Shown: positions 23,168 through 30,119 of the stretch, piece by piece | How positions within the stretch are numbered: the first letter of the stretch is position 1 | Layout: every line of letters starts with the position of its first letter | Source of the DNA: Enterobacterales bacterium | Lineage (GTDB): Bacteria > Pseudomonadota > Gammaproteobacteria > Enterobacterales > Enterobacteriaceae | Direction of reading: 5' to 3' | Assembly (NCBI GenBank): GCA_015654925.1 | Contig: JAATFX010000009.1 | Span: 1 to 37,367, forward strand | Length of the DNA stretch: 37,367 nucleotides | Program-made: the position numbers and the translations under genes | The notes under the pieces: generated by a model | Told to the model about the DNA's origin: nothing | Seen by the model: the letters and a program-made list of their open reading frames with translations, nothing else | Database searches by the model: none

Positions 23168-24753
23168 TTCCACGCTGGTTATGGCCCGGGCTGTTGGCGG
23201 CGCTGGCATTGGCGGCCATCGCCCTGGCCGCCGTCGGCGCGCTCTGGCTCAATGCGCCGCAGCAATACTGGCGGGCCTGGTGGTCCGATAGCTATCTGTG
23301 GCATATCTTGCGCTTTACCTTCTGGCAGGCGCTGTTGTCGGCGCTGCTATCGGTAATCCCGGCGATCTTTTTGGCACGGGCGTTATTTCGCCGGCGCTTT
23401 CCGGGGCGCGCACTGCTGCTGCGTTTTTGCGCCATGACGCTGGTGCTGCCGGTGCTGGTCGCCGTATTCGGCATCCTCAGCGTTTATGGCCGCCAAGGCT
23501 GGCTGGCCTGGCTTTGCTCCTGGCTGCATATTCCCTATGATTTCTCGCCCTACGGCTTGCAGGGCATCCTGCTGGCCCACGTTTTTTTTAACTTGCCCCT
23601 GGCTACCCGTTTGCTGTTACAAGCGCTGGACGGCATTCCGGTGGAACAGCGTCAATTAGCCGCCCAGTTGGATATCAGCGGCTGGGCTTTTTTCCGGGTG
23701 CTGGAGTGGCCCTATTTACGCCGACAGCTGCTGCCCGCGGCGGCGCTGATTTTTATGCTGTGCTTCGCCAGCTTCGCCACCGTGCTGTCATTAGGCGGCG
23801 GGCCGCGGGCCACCACCATTGCGCTGGCCATCTACCAGGCGCTGAGTTATGACTACGATCCCGGACGCGCCGCCATTCTGGCGCTGGTGCAGATGATCTG
23901 TTGCCTGGGACTGGTATTGCTCAGCCAGCGTCTGACCAAGGCATTTCCCGTGGGCGCCAGCCATTTTGCCCAATGGCGCAATCCCGACGATAACCGGCTG
24001 CGTCAATGCACGGACGTCCTGGTCATCGGTCTGGCGCTGCTGTTATTGGTGCCGCCCCTGCTGGCGGTGCTGACCGGCGGTATCAATCAGGGGCTGGCCC
24101 GGGTACTGGCCCAGGAAGCCTTATGGTCGGCCCTGCTGATATCGCTGCGCATCGCCGTCGGCGCCGGACTGCTGTGCGTGGCGATCGCCCTTATGCTGTT
24201 GTGGAGCAGCCGCGAGCTGCGGCTTCGCCAGCGGCTGTGGGCGGCGCAACTCATCGAAGTCAGCGGCATGCTGATCCTGGCGATGCCGGGCATCGTGCTG
24301 GCCACCGGTTTTTTTTTACTGGCCAGTAATAGCGTCGGCCTGCCGCAATCCCCCTATGCTTTAGTGATCGTGACCAATGCGCTGATGGCGATACCCTATG
24401 CCCTTAAAATATTGGAAACACCGATGCTGGATGTGGCGGAGCGTTATAATCGCCTCTGCCTGTCGCTGGATATACGCGGGCCGGCGCGGTTACGCCTGGT
24501 GGAGTGGCGGGCGCTGCGCTTGCCTATCGGCCGCGCCATGGCATTCGCCAGCGTGTTGTCGGTGGGTGATTTTGGCGTGGTGGCGTTATTTGGCAATGAG
24601 CATTTCCGCACGCTGCCGCTGTATCTTTATCAACAAATCGGCGCCTACCGCAGCCAGGACGGGGCGGTGACCGCCCTGTTTTTGCTGCTGCTGTGTTTTG
24701 TATTGTTTACGCTTATCGAAAAACTATCGGGCCCCCATGATAAAACTGGATAA
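23164..24753 (+). CDS. thiP: Thiamine ABC transporter permease ThiP
   Basis: A 529-residue inner-membrane protein (E. coli: 536) made of two fused permease halves with about twelve hydrophobic segments. Each half carries the EAA-type loop contacting the ATPase: [24 protein letters not shown] in the first and [25 protein letters not shown] in the second. It overlaps thiB by four bases and thiQ by 17, so the three genes are coupled. Confidence 0.96.
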   Translation: MIPRWLWPGLLAALALAAIALAAVGALWLNAPQQYWRAWWSDSYLWHILRFTFWQALLSALLSVIPAIFLARALFRRRFPGRALLLRFCAMTLVLPVLVAVFGILSVYGRQGWLAWLCSWLHIPYDFSPYGLQGILLAHVFFNLPLATRLLLQALDGIPVEQRQLAAQLDISGWAFFRVLEWPYLRRQLLPAAALIFMLCFASFATVLSLGGGPRATTIALAIYQALSYDYDPGRAAILALVQMICCLGLVLLSQRLTKAFPVGASHFAQWRNPDDNRLRQCTDVLVIGLALLLLVPPLLAVLTGGINQGLARVLAQEALWSALLISLRIAVGAGLLCVAIALMLLWSSRELRLRQRLWAAQLIEVSGMLILAMPGIVLATGFFLLASNSVGLPQSPYALVIVTNALMAIPYALKILETPMLDVAERYNRLCLSLDIRGPARLRLVEWRALRLPIGRAMAFASVLSVGDFGVVALFGNEHFRTLPLYLYQQIGAYRSQDGAVTALFLLLLCFVLFTLIEKLSGPHDKTG

Positions 24754-25441
24754 AGTAACCTACCTCTACCAGCACCTGCCTATGCGCTTTGAGCTGGATG
24801 TGGCGGCGGGAGAAAGGGTGGCTATCCTCGGCCCCAGCGGCGCGGGCAAGAGCACCCTGCTAAGCCTGATCGCCGGTTTTTTGCCGGTGCACAGCGGCCG
24901 CATAAGCTTAAATGGCGTTGACCATAGCGCCACGCCGCCCGCCCGGCGGCCGGTGTCGATGCTGTTTCAGGAAAATAACCTGTTCGCCCATCTTACGGTC
25001 GCGGAAAATATCGGACTGGGTCTGCATCCCGGCCTGAAACTGTCCCCTGCCCAGCGCGCCACCCTGCAGCAGGTGGCGGAACAGGTGGGGCTTGAGGAAT
25101 TTCTACCCCGGCTGCCGGGGCAGCTCTCCGGCGGCCAGCGCCAGCGGGCGGCGCTGGCGCGCTGCCTGGTGCGGGACCAGCCAATCTTGTTACTGGATGA
25201 ACCATTTTCCGCGCTGGACCCGGCGCTGCGCAACGACATGCTGCTGCGGGTACAAGAAGTGTGCCGGCAACGGGGATTGACCCTGATGATGGTTTCCCAT
25301 AATTTGGACGATGCCGTACGCATAGCGCCACGCACCCTGCTGGTGGTGGATGGCCGGATTTATTACGATGGCCCCACCCGGCGGCTGGTTAGCGGTGAAG
25401 CCCCTGAAGCGGGGATATTGGGTATCACGCAGGCAAAATAG
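24737..25441 (+). CDS. thiQ: Thiamine ABC transporter ATP-binding protein ThiQ
   Basis: A 234-residue ABC ATPase (E. coli: 232) powering thiamine import. Walker A is GPSGAGKST (32-40). The Q-loop FQENN, signature LSGGQRQR, Walker B ILLLDEPF and switch histidine MMVSHN follow in order. The ATG at 24737, inside the thiP end, gives the family start [18 protein letters not shown]; an earlier in-frame start at 24698 is not conserved. Last gene of the operon; only a weak GCCC/GGGC hairpin follows near 25460. Confidence 0.96.
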   Translation: MIKLDKVTYLYQHLPMRFELDVAAGERVAILGPSGAGKSTLLSLIAGFLPVHSGRISLNGVDHSATPPARRPVSMLFQENNLFAHLTVAENIGLGLHPGLKLSPAQRATLQQVAEQVGLEEFLPRLPGQLSGGQRQRAALARCLVRDQPILLLDEPFSALDPALRNDMLLRVQEVCRQRGLTLMMVSHNLDDAVRIAPRTLLVVDGRIYYDGPTRRLVSGEAPEAGILGITQAK

Positions 25442-25537
25442 ATCTCCGCGGCGGCAAGGCCCATTTTTTAAAGGGCAATATCGCGGCATGCCAATTTTTG
25501 ATATATATTAAACTGACCTAATATGGAATAATGAATC

Positions 25538-25562
25538 GGCTCAAGAATGTATCCCTTGAGCC
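25538..25562. repeat. 8-bp inverted repeat, 9-base loop
   Basis: GGCTCAAG (25538-25545) and its exact complement CTTGAGCC (25555-25562). No T-run follows on either side, so it is not a typical terminator. Confidence 0.6.
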
Positions 25563-25627
25563 AGAAGATGGCATTACGCATCGCAAATTACTTAAGTCAA
25601 ATGGCGAAAAACAACATTCATGAGTAA

Positions 25628-25645
25628 TATCACGTTTATGTGATA
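25628..25645. repeat. 18-bp dyad TATCAC-N6-GTGATA
   Basis: TATCAC and GTGATA flank GTTTAT symmetrically. The 6-6-6 layout suits a dimeric regulator. It resembles an inverted-order CRP half-site pair but does not match TGTGA-N6-TCACA. Confidence 0.5.
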
Positions 25646-25769
25646 AGGATACTTTATTATGCCGCTTAAGAGAGCACACTGAATGCCTAAAAAATTTACA
25701 ATTTGCAGCATGGCCTGACAATTATACTACTAACATCGCTAACGTTTCATGCTCCTCACCAGGGAAGCC

Positions 25770-25795
25770 TTGCTTAAACAAATCTGCTTAAGCAA
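25770..25795. repeat. 8-bp inverted repeat, 10-base loop
   Basis: TTGCTTAA (25770-25777) and TTAAGCAA (25788-25795) are exact complements. The repeat ends 24 bases before the TATAAT at 25820, overlapping the region where upstream promoter elements would lie, so it could be an operator. Confidence 0.5.
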
Positions 25796-25819
25796 AAAAT
25801 TGAATAACAAAAACCATAC

Positions 25820-25825
25820 TATAAT
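25820..25825 (+). promoter_or_regulatory. Candidate -10 element upstream of the first S8 gene
   Basis: A perfect TATAAT. The nearest -35-like hexamer, TTGAAT (25800-25805), is only 14 bases away, shorter than normal. If used, the transcript would begin near 25832 and have a leader of about 240 bases before the S8 gene. Confidence 0.35.
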
Positions 25826-25850
25826 ACGTACCTAGCTCGCAGACCACGCT

Positions 25851-25955
25851 ATGTTTTATTTCTTTGCCAGGAATATTCCTATAGCGCTGGTTCTGCTTTT
25901 TTTGGCAATTTCAACACCAATATTAATTAAAAAAATTAATAATTCGCTCTTTTAA
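25851..25955 (+). CDS. Possible 34-aa hydrophobic peptide
   Basis: An ATG-to-TAA frame coding a short start (MFYFFARN), a hydrophobic run of about 17 residues (IPIALVLLFLAISTPIL) and a basic end (IKKINN), the shape of a single-span small membrane protein. It lies 25 bases after a TATAAT box. There is no clear ribosome site, and AT-rich DNA gives such frames by chance. I recognise no relative. Confidence 0.2.
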   Translation: MFYFFARNIPIALVLLFLAISTPILIKKINNSLF

Positions 25956-26069
25956 AAGCCGAAAATAATTTAATGATTAGCCGCATCAAGCAATAACCCA
26001 TGTGCACCAAGCCACGTCAACCATCCGTTATCATTCTTGCATGTTACCCCCGAATGGAGAATTTATTGT

Positions 26070-27488
26070 ATGAATATCAAAGGTCATAAAAAGATCGATT
26101 TTTATGCGCAGCGTGGCGTCAAATACATCAATATTGTTTTTCAATTAAAAAAGACCAATAGCTCAAATTATCTGTCGGAAGCACAAAATATTGAGAATAA
26201 TTTAAAGCCCGCTTACGAAACCATGGGTGTTAAGCCATTATTTGATACCACTTTAAGTCTAAAAAATGAAGAAGCCAGGCAATCCATGCTGAAGTATGGC
26301 TTAGACCGGTATTTTGTCGTTAATTTTTTTAATGATAATGTCAATTCAGAAAATTATATCAATGACATTTTGCTGGCCGTAGCACAGGTTAATACCGTTG
26401 ATATAGTCTACCCCTCCGCCGAACCGATATCGTTGCACGCTGATAATCAGACCAATATGATAAGCAATGAGACGATATCCCCATCCGAAATGACCGGCGA
26501 TAAAGCGGAGTCGCCGCTGGCCAGCTTTCGACCCATCCAGCATTATCTCTGGCCGGCGAAGCATTTTTTTGAAAATTTCAAGCTTGGGGGAATAGACGGC
26601 ATCGCCGGTTCGGCTTATGAGGGGGGTAAAGGCGAAAACGTGACGATAATTTCAAATGAGCCTGATGCCTGGTTTAACGAACATATTAATTTACCTCATG
26701 AACGGGCACTGGTTGAAGGCGAGATAATCATCGGCAGCCATAATACCTCAGCGGTAGGCATCATGGCGGGCTTGAATTTAGGGTATGGCATATTAGGCAT
26801 TGTTCCCAATGCCAAGGTGGGTTATTCCAGCCCGGGGGTACAACACCTTTATAACCTCTACCACCGTCTCAACGCGGGTGATGTGATTCAAATCGGCATT
26901 CAGCACCGTGGGATATTAATGGCCCAGGGGGAGAAACCGTGTTCTCTACCGGTGGAATTTGAAGCGGCCTGGTTTGACATAATTTCGGCACTGACCGACA
27001 AGGGCATACATGTTATCGAGGCTGCCGGGCACGGCGCGTTCAATCTCGACCACCCCGTACTCAAAGGGAAATACGATCGCGGCCGACGGGATTCGGGCGC
27101 CATTATGGTCGGCGCGCTTGATCCCCGCACCGGGCTTAAAACGCCGCTCAGCAATTTCGGCTCACGGGTTGATAGCTCAAGCTGGGGGGCGTTTGTTGCC
27201 ACTACGTCATACGGCCACGCCACCTTGTTTAATCAAACCAATGCCTGGTATATCAATGATTTCTCTGGCATTAATGCCGCAAATCCCATTATCGCCGGGG
27301 CGGCCGCATGTCTGTCGAGCATCGCCGCCGCCTACGATGCGGCGCTCTCGCCACAGCGGTTGAGAGAGCTATTGACCGACACCGGGACGGTATTGGCGCA
27401 AAACAACTCGGCGCTAATGGGCACCCAGCCAGACCTGAGCAAGGCAATCTATGCCATGTTTGCACAACCTGACCGGTCAAAAACGTAA
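26070..27488 (+). CDS. Subtilisin-like (S8) family protein, probable pseudoprotease
   Basis: A 472-residue protein with an N-terminal propeptide-like domain (about 1-118: IDFYAQRGVKYINIVFQL, LDRYFVVNF, VDIVYPSAEP) and a subtilisin-fold domain (about 170-472). The His motif is GSHNTSAVGIMAG (H224). The oxyanion position reads VIEAAGHG, with His321 in place of Asn. The nucleophile motif reads SGINAANPIIAG, with Asn402 in place of Ser. The acid motif is IISNEPDAW, with Ser where relatives have Asp. Catalysis is therefore unlikely. No signal peptide or membrane segment is seen. The first third is AT-rich with unusual codon use, suggesting acquisition. I choose the ATG at 26070 (GGAG ten bases upstream), which aligns with the paralogue at 28458. 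The end overlaps the yabI stop tail to tail by 12 bases. Confidence 0.75.
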   Translation: MNIKGHKKIDFYAQRGVKYINIVFQLKKTNSSNYLSEAQNIENNLKPAYETMGVKPLFDTTLSLKNEEARQSMLKYGLDRYFVVNFFNDNVNSENYINDILLAVAQVNTVDIVYPSAEPISLHADNQTNMISNETISPSEMTGDKAESPLASFRPIQHYLWPAKHFFENFKLGGIDGIAGSAYEGGKGENVTIISNEPDAWFNEHINLPHERALVEGEIIIGSHNTSAVGIMAGLNLGYGILGIVPNAKVGYSSPGVQHLYNLYHRLNAGDVIQIGIQHRGILMAQGEKPCSLPVEFEAAWFDIISALTDKGIHVIEAAGHGAFNLDHPVLKGKYDRGRRDSGAIMVGALDPRTGLKTPLSNFGSRVDSSSWGAFVATTSYGHATLFNQTNAWYINDFSGINAANPIIAGAAACLSSIAAAYDAALSPQRLRELLTDTGTVLAQNNSALMGTQPDLSKAIYAMFAQPDRSKT

Positions 27489-28244
27489 AACTTTCCAAAA
27501 CTGGCCCGCATAAACCGGCATCAGGGGGTGATGGAGCACCGCCGTCAATGCGGCAATCACCGCCACCGCCATCAGCGGCGCCAGCCAGCGCAGCCGCGCG
27601 ACGGGTAACCAGCGCACCAGGCGATCGGGAGAGCGCTTACCCATGCGTTGCCAACGCCACGCTAGCCATAGGGCTAGCCAAAATAATAAAGCCGCCGTCA
27701 GCAACAGCCCGCGGAATTCACCGGTGTGTTCGCCGTCAGGGATATTAATCGCCACGCCGGCCAGAATGCCGGGCAAAAAATATACCGGCGGCCAGGCCAG
27801 GCAGCCGATAACATTGGGCAGGGCGAATTTCAACGGCGGCAAATCCAGCATTCCGGCCGCCAGCGGCACCAGGGGGCGAGTCGGGCCGACAAATCGGCCA
27901 ATCAGGACCGTTAACATACTGTGCTGATGCAAGGCATGCTCGGTTTTATTCAGCAAGGCGCGATGCTTTTTCAGGAAGGACCATCTTTTCAAGGGTTTTT
28001 TAAAACCGTGGCCGATGAAATATGATGCCCAATCGCCGACAAAACAACCGACCACTCCGGCGGCCCAGGCGGGGTAAAACCCCATGGTTCCGCTGCCAAT
28101 CAAAGCACCCAAAGTAGCCATCATTACCGTGCCGGGCAATAACAATCCGACAAAAGCCAACGACTCCAAAAACGCCACCAGCGCAACGGCAATAAGGGAG
28201 AAAGCCAGCGATTGGGTTACCCAGTATTCTAAAAAAGCGTCCAT
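27477..28244 (-). CDS. yabI: DedA-family inner membrane protein YabI
   Basis: A 255-residue polytopic membrane protein (E. coli YabI: 254). DedA-family (SNARE-associated/VTT domain) proteins take part in membrane lipid homeostasis; some members of the wider family flip undecaprenyl phosphate or phospholipids, but YabI's own substrate is not settled. Conserved motifs are FLESLAFVGLLLPGTV (E and the PGT turn), GDWASYFIG, HQHSMLTVLIGRFVGPTRPLVPLAAGM with the essential-type arginines, and PNVIGCLAWPPVYFLPG. As in E. coli it converges on thiQ, but an S8 gene now separates them, and the araCBAD genes expected upstream are replaced by the second S8 gene. Confidence 0.95.
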   Translation of the reverse strand: MDAFLEYWVTQSLAFSLIAVALVAFLESLAFVGLLLPGTVMMATLGALIGSGTMGFYPAWAAGVVGCFVGDWASYFIGHGFKKPLKRWSFLKKHRALLNKTEHALHQHSMLTVLIGRFVGPTRPLVPLAAGMLDLPPLKFALPNVIGCLAWPPVYFLPGILAGVAINIPDGEHTGEFRGLLLTAALLFWLALWLAWRWQRMGKRSPDRLVRWLPVARLRWLAPLMAVAVIAALTAVLHHPLMPVYAGQFWKVLRF

Positions 28245-28457
28245 AACCCGCTCGTGTTAATCGAAGAAAGCGGATTGTCCGGGCATATGGTCCCATCGTC
28301 AACCCAACAATTGTATAGAGATTTAGCAAAGGCCGCAGATTTTTTTCTGAAGGGCCGCGGCAAGTCCATCGCTGCCGATGGTTTTCACACCGCCCTGTTT
28401 TCGCAAAAAAAAATAGAGTCGTTATTCGTTAAACCCTAGCCCTGCCAGGAGAATACC

Positions 28458-29861
28458 ATGATGCCAACCAATGAAAAACAGACCATTGACTTTTACGCTG
28501 AACCCTCGGTTAATTATCTTTATATTGTGTTTAAATTAATCCCGCATCGTTCTTCGGCCAATTATCTTGCTCAAGCCGGCCAAATCGGCCAGGAAATGCG
28601 GCGTAAATTCCCCGTATCGGGGGTAGCGCCCTTGTTTGATACCCGACACGATAATCCGGACCGGCCGCCGCAAAATGTCATTGACAGCCATGGCTTTGAT
28701 CGCTATTTCAGGATTGATCTCCAACCGGCCACCCCAGCCAATTTGATTAACCAGATGCTGAATTTTATCGCGCAGTGGGAATGGATTGAAATAGTCTATC
28801 CCAGCCCGCAACCGGCTTCAGCGGCGTTGCCATATCATGGAGCTGATGTCCTGAGCCTTGAGGAAAATAGCGTAAGGCAACCGCGCGTAATTAAGGCCGA
28901 TGAGCCCATTCCAGATTTTACGCCTTTGCAATATTATACTTTTTCATCCGCGTATAAAGTCCCCGGTTTTCAATTAGGCGGGATAGGGATCAGCGCCTTG
29001 GCCACCTTCGATGGCTACCGCGGCGATGGCATAACTATTATTTCCCATGAAATCGACGCCTGGAGCACCGCCCATGTCAATCTGCCCCCGGAACGGGTGC
29101 TGGTGGCGGGGGCGGTGGATATTGACTCCCATGATACCAAGTCCGTGGGCATCATGGCCGCCCGCGATGTCGGGTTCGGCATCAGGGGCATTGCGTCGCG
29201 CGCCAAAGTGGGGTATTCCGATAGTCCCATGTCGGACTTGTTGAGCCTTTATAATTATCTTTATCCCGGCGACGTAATACAAATTGGTATTCAAACAACC
29301 GGCGGGTCGATTACCGGCTGCCAGGGACCATTATGTTATATCCCCATGGAATCGCAGCAAGCCTGGTTTGACGGCATCAGCGCATTTACGGCCAAAGGGG
29401 TACACGTTATCCAGGCCGCCGGCAATGGCAATGTCGATCTCGACCATGCGGCATTTGCCAGAAAATTCGACAGGACCTTCCGGGATTCCGGCGCCATTAT
29501 CGTGGGCGCGGCCGACCCTGCAGTCGCCAGGCGGGCGACCTTCAGCACCTACGGCTCGCGGGTCGACAGCTGCAGCTGGGGCTGGAATGTGGTTACCACC
29601 ACGCTATTCGGCGCCAATGCCGACCTGCTCAATCGGGAAAATGCATCCTATACCCGTTCATATAGCGGCACCTCATCGGCGAATCCCATCGTGGCCGGGG
29701 CGGTTGCCAGTCTTTCCGGCATCGCCAAAGCGTACGGCATAGCCTTATCCCCACTGCGTGCAAGGAACATATTGACGCAAACCGGAACGTATTTAACTGG
29801 CGGCGATTCGGCGATCGTCGGCACCCAGCCGGATCTGGCCCAGGCCATTTACCAGTTATAA
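28458..29861 (+). CDS. Subtilisin-like (S8) family serine peptidase, probably active paralogue
   Basis: A 467-residue paralogue of the 26070 protein, collinear throughout (IDFYA, PLFDT, DRYF, IVYPS, LGGI, GDVIQIGIQ, DSGAI, GSRVDS, GTQPDL). A propeptide-like domain (about 1-120) precedes the subtilisin fold. It keeps H225 (DSHDTKSVGIMA), oxyanion N323 (QAAGNGNVDLDH) and nucleophile S406 (SGTSSANPIVAG). At the acid site it reads IISHEIDAW: Ser196 where related S8 proteins have Asp, with E198 and D200 close by. There is no signal peptide or membrane segment, so export by the Sec route is unlikely. AGGAG stands six bases before the ATG; a second ATG follows at once. It lies between yabI and polB, where E. 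coli has the ara genes. Confidence 0.8.
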   Translation: MMPTNEKQTIDFYAEPSVNYLYIVFKLIPHRSSANYLAQAGQIGQEMRRKFPVSGVAPLFDTRHDNPDRPPQNVIDSHGFDRYFRIDLQPATPANLINQMLNFIAQWEWIEIVYPSPQPASAALPYHGADVLSLEENSVRQPRVIKADEPIPDFTPLQYYTFSSAYKVPGFQLGGIGISALATFDGYRGDGITIISHEIDAWSTAHVNLPPERVLVAGAVDIDSHDTKSVGIMAARDVGFGIRGIASRAKVGYSDSPMSDLLSLYNYLYPGDVIQIGIQTTGGSITGCQGPLCYIPMESQQAWFDGISAFTAKGVHVIQAAGNGNVDLDHAAFARKFDRTFRDSGAIIVGAADPAVARRATFSTYGSRVDSCSWGWNVVTTTLFGANADLLNRENASYTRSYSGTSSANPIVAGAVASLSGIAKAYGIALSPLRARNILTQTGTYLTGGDSAIVGTQPDLAQAIYQL

Positions 29862-29944
29862 TATCAATGGCGCCTTGGCGCCGCCGGCCCGGACCATGAT
29901 GTGCGGGAGCGTCAGATCCACGAAAAACCGCTTACATGGCCCGC

Positions 29945-29973
29945 TGGACAAATACTGTATAAATAATCATACT
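29945..29973 (+). promoter_or_regulatory. polB promoter with degenerate LexA-like site
   Basis: TGGACA (29945-29950), 17 bases, then CATACT (29968-29973). In the spacer, TACTGTATAAATAATCATAC (29953-29972) has a perfect left half of a LexA box (TACTGTAT) but a poor right half. E. coli polB is LexA-controlled (dinA). The leader of about 140 bases holds nothing else clear. Confidence 0.35.
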
Positions 29974-30119
29974 TATTAGGTTTTCTGCTGACGGCCCGGC
30001 ACCGGACCGCCAGTCCACAGATGTCCCGGCGGCTTTAGGGTGCATTTTCACGCCCGCGCATACGCGCAGTTAAAGGTTGGGGCCGGCCGTTTTTCACTTT
30101 ACTCGGGTACGCAGACGCT

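Larger units (their letters stand above)
25442..26069. other. AT-rich gene-poor region between thiQ and the first S8 gene
   Basis: About 630 bases, much AT-richer than the surrounding operons, with no recognisable gene, insertion-sequence end or tRNA. It holds three separate perfect inverted repeats (25538-25562, 25628-25645, 25770-25795), a TATAAT box at 25820 and a possible 34-codon hydrophobic frame at 25851. It begins where E. coli has yabI directly after thiQ, so it marks the left edge of the inserted accessory segment. Confidence 0.6.

Noticed and set aside
25658..25718. Two abutting mini-frames (7 and 11 codons, TGAATG junction) after the dyad at 25628
   Set aside because: Suggestive of a leader, with an AAGGAT before the first, but too short and without a regulatory codon run or downstream terminator.
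25518..25721. 67-codon minus-strand frame in the AT-rich interval
   Set aside because: It spans two of the inverted repeats, has no ribosome site and resembles nothing known to me.
28254..28439. 61-codon frame between yabI and the second S8 gene
   Set aside because: GTG start without a ribosome site, overlapping the yabI upstream region; no recognisable family.
25442..29861. Possible prophage or integrative element around the S8 genes
   Set aside because: No integrase, transposase, tRNA or flanking direct repeats are visible.
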